This document shows, piece by piece, positions 1 through 6,536 of a stretch of 64,000 nt of DNA (positions within the stretch are counted from its first letter, which is position 1; every line of letters starts with the position of its first letter). Source of the stretch: a bacterium (GTDB lineage: Bacteria > Oederibacteriota > CAKKQC01); NCBI GenBank assembly GCA_919901855.1, contig CAKKQC010000037.1, positions 1-64,000 of the forward strand. Direction: 5' to 3'. The notes under the pieces were generated by a model. The model was not told the DNA's origin and made no database searches. It worked only from the letters and a program-made list of their open reading frames with translations. The translations under genes were made by a program, and so were the position numbers.

Positions 1-1
1 A

Positions 2-1081
2 ACGACGTGCGGGCCGGTGGCGGGCGGGACGGCGGGGGTCGTGATCAACGGGACGAACCTCTCGGCGGTCACGGCGGTGACGATCGGGGGTGCGGCGGCG
101 ACGATCACGGGGAACACGGCCACGACGGTGACGGTGACGACACCGGCGGGGACGGCGGGGGCGCAGGACGTGGTGGTGACCACGTGCGGCGGTTCCGCAG
201 CGGGGGTGGGCGCCTTCACTTACACCGCGGCGCCGGCGATCACGGCGCTGGGAACGACCGTCGGGCCGCTGTCAGGATGGACGCCGGTGCGGATTACGGG
301 GACGAACCTGGCGAACGCGATCGCGGTGACGATCGGGGGCGCGGCGGCGACGGTGACGGGGAACACGGCGACGACGGTGACGATCATGACGCCATCGGGT
401 ACCGCCGGGGCGTGGGACGTGGTGGTGACCACCTGCGGGGGCGCAGCTACGGAAACGAACGGGTTTACATACGACCCGGCGGCCAACAATCCCCCGGCGG
501 TGTCCCTCACGGGCCCGGCCGACGGGAGTACGTTCGTGGCGCAGACGACGGTCAGCCTGACGGCGAGCGCGTATGACAGCAACGGGACGATCAGCAAGGT
601 GGAGTTCTACGCCGGGGGCGTGCTTGTCGGGACGGCTACGACGGCCCCGTACGCGGCGTCGTGGAACCCGGGAGTGCCGGGGACGTACGTGCTGACGGCG
701 AAGGCCTACGATGATGTGGCGGCGGTGACGACATCCGCGACCGTCTCGGTGACGGTGACGCCGGCCCCGGTCGCGCCCGGGCCGGCATTGCGGCGGTTCG
801 CGGACCCGGTCGTCGCGTACCCGAACCCGGTCGCGGGCAACGTCATGAACGTGGCGCTGAACCTTGACGCGGACGCCGAGGTGGTCCATGTGGTGGCGTA
901 CAACTCCGCCATGCAGCTTTCGTATGACGGCGAGTGGCGGAACGTCACGCTGGCCGATGGCGGGGTGCAGATCAAGGGGATGAACGCGTGGGCGCCGGGC
1001 GTCTATCTCCTCCGGGCCCGCGCGACGCTGGTCAGCGGTGAGGTCCAGGGCTTTCCGGTCCTGAAGGTGGTGGTGAAATGA
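2..1081 (+). CDS. TIG/Ig-repeat surface protein with YPNP C-terminal domain (5' truncated)
   Basis: The reading frame is open to the left window edge, so the N-terminus and any signal peptide are missing. What remains is at least two IPT/TIG-type beta-sandwich repeats of 83 residues each, which are also direct repeats at DNA level with a 249-base period near 74 and 323. A bacterial Ig-like domain follows (motif PADGSTF). The last 90 residues begin with YPNP and end in a basic beta strand, LKVVVK, resembling type IX secretion (T9SS type A) sorting domains. The stop overlaps the next start as ATGA, and that neighbour is a PorV-like barrel, so export or anchoring through it is plausible. Role is probably extracellular adhesion or surface structure; no catalytic motif is visible. 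Confidence 0.8.
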   Translation, partial: TTCGPVAGGTAGVVINGTNLSAVTAVTIGGAAATITGNTATTVTVTTPAGTAGAQDVVVTTCGGSAAGVGAFTYTAAPAITALGTTVGPLSGWTPVRITGTNLANAIAVTIGGAAATVTGNTATTVTIMTPSGTAGAWDVVVTTCGGAATETNGFTYDPAANNPPAVSLTGPADGSTFVAQTTVSLTASAYDSNGTISKVEFYAGGVLVGTATTAPYAASWNPGVPGTYVLTAKAYDDVAAVTTSATVSVTVTPAPVAPGPALRRFADPVVAYPNPVAGNVMNVALNLDADAEVVHVVAYNSAMQLSYDGEWRNVTLADGGVQIKGMNAWAPGVYLLRARATLVSGEVQGFPVLKVVVK

Positions 1082-2040
1082 CGCTCCGCCTGCCGGTCGC
1101 CCTGCTCGCGCTCCTCGCGGCGTCCGGCGCGAGCGCGTTGACCGAAACGCGGTCGGTCGTGCTGGGACCGGGGGCGGTCCGGGGCGCGTTCCTGTCGCGC
1201 GGGACGAGCCCGCGCGCGGGAGGCATGGGTGAGGCGTTCGCGGCGGTGGCGGACGACGCCAGCGCGGTGGGGTGGAACCCGGCCGGGCTGGGCCAGCTCG
1301 AGACCTTCGGGGCGGTCGCGTCGTGGGACGGGGTGGGCCGGGGGCTGGGGCTGAGCCATCTCGCGGTGGCGGCGCCCGTCGGGATCGGCACGGTCGGCGC
1401 GGCGGTCACCGCGATGACCTACGGCAGTTTCACCTCGTACAACGAACTCGGGGACCGGCTTGGGAGCGAGGGCTTCATGGATCTCGGCGTCACCGCGGCC
1501 TGGGGCCTCGAAGTGGGCCGGCTGAGGGGACAGCCCGTGTGGGGCGGCGTCTCGGCCGAGTTCGTGCGCGACGCCGCGGGCGGCACAATGGTCGGGTTCG
1601 GGGCCGGCACGCTCCTCCCGCTGGGGTCCGTCTTCCGGCTCGGGGCGGCGGTCCAGCATCTGGGCACCACGAGCGGCGGGTTCCCGCTCCCGGGCCGGGC
1701 GCGCGTGGCGCTGGCGGCGAAGCTGGGCAACGGCCTGTCCGCCGGAGTCGAGGGCGCCTACGGCTTCCAGGACGAGCTCGGGACGATGGCGCTGGGCCTG
1801 GAGTGGTTGCCGGTGCGCCTCCTCGCCGTGCGCGCCGGGTACCGCCAGCCGTTCCGGACCCAGCGCCTCGAGGGGCTGACCGGGTTGACGGCGGGCGTCG
1901 GGGTGAAGTGGCGGACGCTCGGCGTCGACTACGCCTTCCAGCCGTACGGCGATCTCGCGGTCAGCCACCGGGTGGGACTGACCTGGACCGGCGCGCGCCG
2001 GGCCGCCCCGCCCGCCGCCGCCCCGGACACGCCCCCCTGA
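1078..2040 (+). CDS. PorV/UPF0164-like outer-membrane beta-barrel protein
   Basis: A 320-residue protein with an N-terminal signal peptide (hydrophobic core LPVALLALLAASGASA). Near residue 40 it has the family signature of a glycine-rich segment followed by AVADDASAVGWNPAGL. Alternating amphipathic strands follow to the end (for example LGVDYAFQPYGDLAVSHRVGL), typical of outer-membrane barrels of the PorV/PorQ/UPF0164 group. In Bacteroidota PorV delivers proteins with C-terminal sorting domains to the cell surface; whether this homologue does so is inference. It is translationally coupled to the preceding YPNP-domain protein through a 4-base overlap, an arrangement repeated at two other loci here. 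The tail is Ala/Pro-rich. Confidence 0.75.
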   Translation: MTLRLPVALLALLAASGASALTETRSVVLGPGAVRGAFLSRGTSPRAGGMGEAFAAVADDASAVGWNPAGLGQLETFGAVASWDGVGRGLGLSHLAVAAPVGIGTVGAAVTAMTYGSFTSYNELGDRLGSEGFMDLGVTAAWGLEVGRLRGQPVWGGVSAEFVRDAAGGTMVGFGAGTLLPLGSVFRLGAAVQHLGTTSGGFPLPGRARVALAAKLGNGLSAGVEGAYGFQDELGTMALGLEWLPVRLLAVRAGYRQPFRTQRLEGLTGLTAGVGVKWRTLGVDYAFQPYGDLAVSHRVGLTWTGARRAAPPAAAPDTPP

Positions 2041-2086
2041 CGAGGCTCGCCGGGGCCCGGGACGAATCCAACGAGGGGCTTTCTGC

Positions 2087-2092
2087 CATAGT
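2087..2092 (+). promoter_or_regulatory. Extended -10 box, leaderless start of methyltransferase gene
   Basis: CATAGT preceded by TG-N (TGCCATAGT) lies 6 bases before the ATG at 2099. There is no Shine-Dalgarno sequence, so the transcript would begin at or next to the start codon. Confidence 0.45.
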
Positions 2093-2098
2093 GGACGC

Positions 2099-2905
2099 AT
2101 GCGGGAGATGACGCGGGTGCAGGCGGGCCGGATGGCGGCGATGAACCGGCGGGTGTGGGACACGATCTCGGACCCCTGGCAGAGGCGGCAGGACGGCGGA
2201 TATGGCTGGCGGTTCTTCAAGCGGGGAGGCAGCGTGATCACGGTTGAGGTCCATCGGCTGATGGGCCCGGTAAAGCGCCTTGCGCTCCTGGACATGCAAT
2301 GCGGCAGCGGCGAGGCGGCCCTGTCGTGGGCGAATCGCGGGGCCCGGGTGACGGGCGTGGACATCTCCGAGCGCCGCCTCGTTGAGGCGCGGAAGAAGGC
2401 GGAAATCGCCGGCCGGAAGATCACATACGTGCGCGGCAACGTCGTGCGCCTGCCGTTCAGGAATGGCACCTTCGACCGGATCTACACCGGCGGCGGCATC
2501 GTGGGATGGATTCCTGACGTGAACCGGTGGGCCCGCGAGATTGCACTGGTGCTGAAGCCCGGTGGCCGGTTCGTCTACGACTGCAACCACCCGTTCACGC
2601 TCTGCATCACGGAGGGGCGGGGACGCCTGCCGGTGCTGGCACGCGCCCGCGGCGGCTATTTCGACAGCCGGCCGCTCGCCTACTACAGCATGACGACCTG
2701 GATGAAGACGAAACGCCGGGTGGCGCAGGTGGAGCGGAACTGGTCGATGTCCGCCCTGCTGAACGCCCTCTCCGGTGCCGGCCTGCGGCTCGTCCGGGTC
2801 GAGGAGTTCCCCGAGGATTCGGGCCTCGGCCGGGCGCCGCTTCCGGGCCCCTGGCGCCGCGCCTTCCCCGTGGGGCTCGCCATGCGCTGGGACAAGCCTC
2901 GGTAG
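2099..2905 (+). CDS. Class I SAM-dependent methyltransferase
   Basis: A 268-residue soluble protein with the Rossmann methyltransferase core. Motif I is LLDMQCGSGEAAL (about residues 63-75), motif II is VTGVDISERRL with the acidic residue that holds the SAM ribose, and a motif IV-like segment (FDRIYTGGGIVGWI) is followed by LKPGGRFVYD. The substrate cannot be told; the C-terminal part diverges from ubiquinone/menaquinone methyltransferases. The start at 2099 is favoured because a -10-like CATAGT sits 6 bases upstream, although ATG 2108 is also in frame. It stands alone between the PorV-like gene and the GH130 operon. Confidence 0.8.
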   Translation: MREMTRVQAGRMAAMNRRVWDTISDPWQRRQDGGYGWRFFKRGGSVITVEVHRLMGPVKRLALLDMQCGSGEAALSWANRGARVTGVDISERRLVEARKKAEIAGRKITYVRGNVVRLPFRNGTFDRIYTGGGIVGWIPDVNRWAREIALVLKPGGRFVYDCNHPFTLCITEGRGRLPVLARARGGYFDSRPLAYYSMTTWMKTKRRVAQVERNWSMSALLNALSGAGLRLVRVEEFPEDSGLGRAPLPGPWRRAFPVGLAMRWDKPR

Positions 2906-2922
2906 GCCAGGACCGCCGGTCT

Positions 2923-2949
2923 GAAATACTCAGGGCATTGAGATATTTC
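2923..2949 (+). promoter_or_regulatory. Interrupted palindrome upstream of GH130 gene (operator candidate 1)
   Basis: GAAATA-CTCA (2923-2932) is mirrored by TGAG-A-TATTTC (2939-2949) around GGGCAT, with a single bulged A. The core ACTCA-N6-TGAG is shared with the second inverted repeat at 2950-2965, and the two centres are 22 bp apart, about two helical turns. No T-run follows, so a terminator is less likely than a pair of regulator sites. Confidence 0.45.
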
Positions 2950-2965
2950 ACTCACTGGATTGAGT
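2950..2965 (+). promoter_or_regulatory. Inverted repeat ACTCA-N6-TGAGT (operator candidate 2)
   Basis: ACTCA (2950-2954), six-base spacer, TGAGT (2961-2965). It lies just upstream of a -10-like TATGAT at 2978-2983 in the 125-bp gap before the GH130 gene, where a bound repressor could block polymerase. Confidence 0.4.
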
Positions 2966-3030
2966 AAACGGGATGGGTATGATGTATCGCATCAGCATAA
3001 CGGATTTATAGACCACACACGGAGGATGTC

Positions 3031-3969
3031 ATGAACGAAACGGTGTTCACGCGGGATCCCAGGAATCCGATCATCACGCCCGAGATGATGGGCGGCAACG
3101 TGGATGCGATCCACAACAGCGGGATCGTCAAGTTCAAGGGCAAGTACGTCGGGCTCTTCCGGGTGGACGACCAGGGCCTGCGCGAGGGGCTGTACAAGGG
3201 CACGAGCAACGACGGGTACGACTGGAAGATCGAGAAGACGTGGATCAAGGTGAAGAATCCGTACTCGGACTCACCGGACCCCGCGCGGAAGGCGTTCGAC
3301 CCGCGGATCACGAAGATCGGGGACACGTACTACATTACCTACTGCCTCTGGTGCTGGGGCCACAAGTCGAGCGTGAGCATCATCAAGACGAAGGACTTCG
3401 AGACGTTCGAGCACGTCGGCCTGCCGTTCCCGCCCCAGAACCGGAACGGCGTCCTCTTCCCGCGCAAGATCAACGGGAAGTACATGATGTTGCACCGGCC
3501 CTCGGGCGGGGGTGACGCGGACATCTTCCTCTCGTCGAGCCCGGACCTCATCCACTGGGGCGAGCACCACATGGTCATGGAGCACGGCGGGGGATGGGGC
3601 TGGCTCAAGATCGGGCCGGGGCCGGTGCCGATCGAGGTGAAGGAAGGCTGGCTCATGATCTTCCACGGCGTGCGGGATACGGCGTCGGGGATGATCTACT
3701 GCGCGGGCGGGGCGATCCTGGACCGCAAGCAGCCCTGGAAGGTCCTGCACCGGGGCGTGCGGTTCCTCCTCGCGCCGACCGAGGACTACGAGCGGATTGG
3801 GGACGTGTTCAACGTCGTGTTCCCGACGTCGCTGGTCCACGACGAGAAGACCGGCCAGCTCGACCTCTACTACGGCTGTGCGGACACGCGGATCGGGGTC
3901 GCGCACGCGAACATCCGGGACGTCGTGGACTTCATCATCAAGAACCGGAAGCGGAACGCCGCGTTCTGA
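3031..3969 (+). CDS. Glycoside hydrolase family 130-type glycosidase/phosphorylase
   Basis: A 312-residue cytoplasmic-looking protein (no signal peptide) with the five-bladed propeller pattern of GH130 (former DUF377). It shows FTRDPRNPIITP at the N-terminus, AFDPRITKIGDTYYITY, KINGKYMMLHRP, and GPGPVPIEVKEGWLMIFHGV near residue 200. Characterised GH130 enzymes cleave beta-mannosides by phosphorolysis, or by hydrolysis in some subgroups; the actual substrate is unknown here. A clear GGAGG (3021-3025) precedes the ATG by five bases. It overlaps the following DUF4091 glycosidase by one base (TGATG), so the two probably act on the same glycan. Two inverted repeats upstream suggest regulation. 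Confidence 0.85.
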   Translation: MNETVFTRDPRNPIITPEMMGGNVDAIHNSGIVKFKGKYVGLFRVDDQGLREGLYKGTSNDGYDWKIEKTWIKVKNPYSDSPDPARKAFDPRITKIGDTYYITYCLWCWGHKSSVSIIKTKDFETFEHVGLPFPPQNRNGVLFPRKINGKYMMLHRPSGGGDADIFLSSSPDLIHWGEHHMVMEHGGGWGWLKIGPGPVPIEVKEGWLMIFHGVRDTASGMIYCAGGAILDRKQPWKVLHRGVRFLLAPTEDYERIGDVFNVVFPTSLVHDEKTGQLDLYYGCADTRIGVAHANIRDVVDFIIKNRKRNAAF

Positions 3970-5534
3970 TGCGCATCCAGCTGGCCGACAGCCTCGAGTT
4001 TCCGTTCCCCGATCCGGGGCCGGGACCGGTGTGGGGTCCGCCTGCCGAGCTTGACGTCCCGCGGGGAGGCATCGTCGCCGTGCACGTCCGGGTCGAGGGG
4101 GCGAGCCGGGGAACCCACCGGCTCGAGGTCCGCGAGGGCGGCCGGCGCGTGGCGGCGGCAAGGTGGTTCCGGCTCGTCGCGGTGCCCGTCGAGGCCAACA
4201 CGGGCCCCGTCGTCTTCACCGAGACGCGCAAGAGCGGGCGCAATCCCCACGTCATCCGCCGGGCCCCGTTCCGGGTCTTCGACGCCATGGAGCCGGCGGG
4301 GGACGCGCTCGAGGCCCGGGAGCGGGTCGAGGTCCTGCGGCTTCACGTCCCGGTGGCCCCCGACGCCCGGCCCGGCGTGCGCGTCCTGGACCTCGCGGTC
4401 GGCGACGCGTTGCCGGCGCGCGTGGCGGTCCGCGTGCACGCGGCGGTCGTCCGGCCGTCGGGGCCGGACTCGTTCCCGTACACGAACTGGTTCGACGTGC
4501 CCGCGATGGCCGCGCGGCACGGGCTGAAGGTGTGGAGCGCGGCGCACTGGACCATGATCGGGCGGTACGCGGCGCTCATGCGGCACGCGCGCCAGAACGT
4601 ATTCTGGGTGCCCCTGCACCTCGTCTTCGCCCGGCGCGACGGCGTCCCGGTCCTCGACCGCGCCCGGCTCGTCCGGTTCGTCGACCTCTTCACCCGGGCG
4701 GGCCTCCACACGATCGAGGGCGGGCACGTGGCGGTGCGGTCGGGCGGCTGGGGCGCCACCGGGTTCAGCGTCGTGCTCGGCGGGCCCCCGGCGTCGTCCG
4801 CCGCCGGCGATCTCGAGCTCCGGCGGATCCTGGGCCAGCTCCGTGAGGTGATCGACGGCCAGGGCTGGCGGGGGCGCTGGCTCCAGCACGTGGCGGATGA
4901 GCCCCAGCCCGCGCTCGCCGCCGACTACCGGATCGTGACGGGGATGGTGCGCAAGTACCTGCCGGGCATTCCGATCCTGGACGCGACCGAGGACCCCGGG
5001 CTCGCGGGCTCCGTGGACATCTGGTGCCCGAAGGCGAACGCGTACCAGCAGCACCGGCCGTTCTTCGCGGCCGCCCGTGCGGCCGGGGACCGGGTCTGGT
5101 TCTACACCTGCTGCGAGCCCGGCGGCCGGTGGCTCAACCGGCTGCTCGACATGGAACTCCTGCGGCCGGCGCTGTTCGGCTGGGGCGCGGCGCGGTACGG
5201 GCTGGACGGGTTCCTGCACTGGGGGCTCAACCACTGGTCGAAGGGCCAGGACCCCTTCCGCAAGAGCGTGGTCGAGGCCTGGGCGGGCGCGTGCCTGCCC
5301 GCCGGGGACACGCACATCGTCTATCCCGGAACGGGCGGGCCGTGGTCGAGCCTGCGGCTGGAGGCGCAACGGGAGGGGTTCGAGGACCTCGAGTTCCTGC
5401 GGCGGCTGGGGGCGCGCCACCCGGCGGCCGTCCGCCGGATTCTCCGTCCGGTGCTGACCTCGTTCGACCGCTACACGACCGACCTCGCCGTCTTCCGCCG
5501 CGGGCGTCGCGCGCTCCTGCGCGCGGTGTCCTAG
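3969..5534 (+). CDS. DUF4091-type glycoside hydrolase (GH123-like)
   Basis: A 521-residue protein. An N-terminal beta-sandwich (about 1-155) leads into a TIM-barrel region with the DUF4091 pattern: FPYTNWFD, then WLQHVADEPQP (about residue 310), where an adjacent Asp-Glu pair matches the catalytic pair of GH123 N-acetylgalactosaminidases. IDIWCPKAN-like and GFLHWGLNHW segments follow. The tail QREGFEDLEFLRRLGARHP is a hallmark of this family. There is no obvious signal peptide, so it may act in the cytoplasm with the GH130 enzyme whose stop it overlaps. The frame extends further upstream, but the ATG at 3969 fits the coupling. Substrate specificity is not predictable. Its stop and that of the convergent gene share CTAG at 5531-5534. 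Confidence 0.75.
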   Translation: MRIQLADSLEFPFPDPGPGPVWGPPAELDVPRGGIVAVHVRVEGASRGTHRLEVREGGRRVAAARWFRLVAVPVEANTGPVVFTETRKSGRNPHVIRRAPFRVFDAMEPAGDALEARERVEVLRLHVPVAPDARPGVRVLDLAVGDALPARVAVRVHAAVVRPSGPDSFPYTNWFDVPAMAARHGLKVWSAAHWTMIGRYAALMRHARQNVFWVPLHLVFARRDGVPVLDRARLVRFVDLFTRAGLHTIEGGHVAVRSGGWGATGFSVVLGGPPASSAAGDLELRRILGQLREVIDGQGWRGRWLQHVADEPQPALAADYRIVTGMVRKYLPGIPILDATEDPGLAGSVDIWCPKANAYQQHRPFFAAARAAGDRVWFYTCCEPGGRWLNRLLDMELLRPALFGWGAARYGLDGFLHWGLNHWSKGQDPFRKSVVEAWAGACLPAGDTHIVYPGTGGPWSSLRLEAQREGFEDLEFLRRLGARHPAAVRRILRPVLTSFDRYTTDLAVFRRGRRALLRAVS

Positions 5535-6523
5535 CGACCGCGTCGTTCCAGGGCGGGTGGGACGATCAGGTCCCGGAGGGCGGTCCAGTCGAGGGTCAAA
5601 GGTCTCACGCCCAACTGGTCCAGCGCGCGGAGGATGGTCGGGGGGCCGAACCGGTGGGCGAGGACGAACGCGGCGGCGCGTTCCCGCCACGCCGGGGTCA
5701 CGACCAGCCGGGGCCGGTAGCCGCGCCGGAAGGCCGTGAAGTAGGCGGGGTCCTGCGCGAGCAATCCGTACCAGGACGGCATCCACTCGTACAGGGGATC
5801 GCCCGTCTGCGCGTCCCCGAAGTCGATGAACCCCGTGACCCGCCACCGGCCACCGCACAGCTGGACGATGACGTGGTCCTCGTTGAGGTCGGCGTGGAGC
5901 AGTGACCGGCGCGACCCGGCGACGGATCTGCCGAGCGCCCTGAAGTGGGTGCGCATCTCCCGGAGCAGGTACGGTGTGAACACGCCCGCCTTGCCGTAGG
6001 CGTGCAAGGCCTCGCGGGCCAGCTTCGGGAGATTGAGCGGCGCGACGCCGCGCGGGGGGCGGATGCGGTGAAGCGCTCCGAGCATCCGGCCCGCGGTCGT
6101 CATGATGGCCAGCCGGTCCCGGATCGGGATCCGGCGCCAGACCTCGCGCAGCGGGCGGCCGGCCAATGGGGAGAGGACGAGATAAGGCCAGCGGGTGCGG
6201 TCACAGAGCACCCCGTGCGCGACGATCCCGGGGACCGGGGGCCGGCCGCTACGCCCGACGGCGTCCAGGGCCGCGGACTCCGTGGTCCAGTCCCTGATGC
6301 ACATCGGGGGATAGAACTTCACGAGCAGCGGGCGGCGCCCGGCGTTCACGAGGAAGACGGGGCACGACCCGGGGAACGTGGACGCGATCGGCCCGGCGCT
6401 GAGGCCGTGGACGGCCAGCACGTGGCGCACGGCTTTCGACCACAGCCGCCGGCTGGTGAACATCCGGCTGTAGGCTTTGCCCCACGACCGGACCGGCGGC
6501 AGGAAGCGTGTTCGACGGCTCAC
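5531..6523 (-). CDS. APH-family phosphotransferase (aminoglycoside/choline kinase-like)
   Basis: A 330-residue protein of the eukaryotic-kinase-like APH fold. It has a candidate ATP-binding lysine in LLVKFY (Lys69), the catalytic Brenner motif HADLNEDH with His210, Asp212 and Asn214, and the metal-binding IDFGD (Asp234). The family phosphorylates small hydroxyl compounds such as aminoglycosides, choline, homoserine or sugars; nothing here identifies the acceptor. The start is a GTG at 6523, 7 bases after a TGATACGAT extended -10. It lies 13 bases downstream of the large HEXXH protein gene on the same strand but appears to have its own promoter. Confidence 0.75.
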   Translation of the reverse strand: MSRRTRFLPPVRSWGKAYSRMFTSRRLWSKAVRHVLAVHGLSAGPIASTFPGSCPVFLVNAGRRPLLVKFYPPMCIRDWTTESAALDAVGRSGRPPVPGIVAHGVLCDRTRWPYLVLSPLAGRPLREVWRRIPIRDRLAIMTTAGRMLGALHRIRPPRGVAPLNLPKLAREALHAYGKAGVFTPYLLREMRTHFRALGRSVAGSRRSLLHADLNEDHVIVQLCGGRWRVTGFIDFGDAQTGDPLYEWMPSWYGLLAQDPAYFTAFRRGYRPRLVVTPAWRERAAAFVLAHRFGPPTILRALDQLGVRPLTLDWTALRDLIVPPALERRGR

Positions 6524-6530
6524 GGCATGG

Positions 6531-6536
6531 ATCGTA
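6531..6536 (-). promoter_or_regulatory. Extended -10 box for APH-family gene
   Basis: On the minus strand TGATACGAT ends 7 bases before the GTG start at 6523 with no ribosome-binding site, consistent with a leaderless transcript. It sits directly in the short gap after the upstream gene's stop codon. Confidence 0.5.

Noticed and set aside
74-400. Direct repeats at 74 and 323 as a CRISPR or mobile repeat
   Set aside because: The 249-base period is in frame and encodes duplicated TIG domains; there are no spacers.
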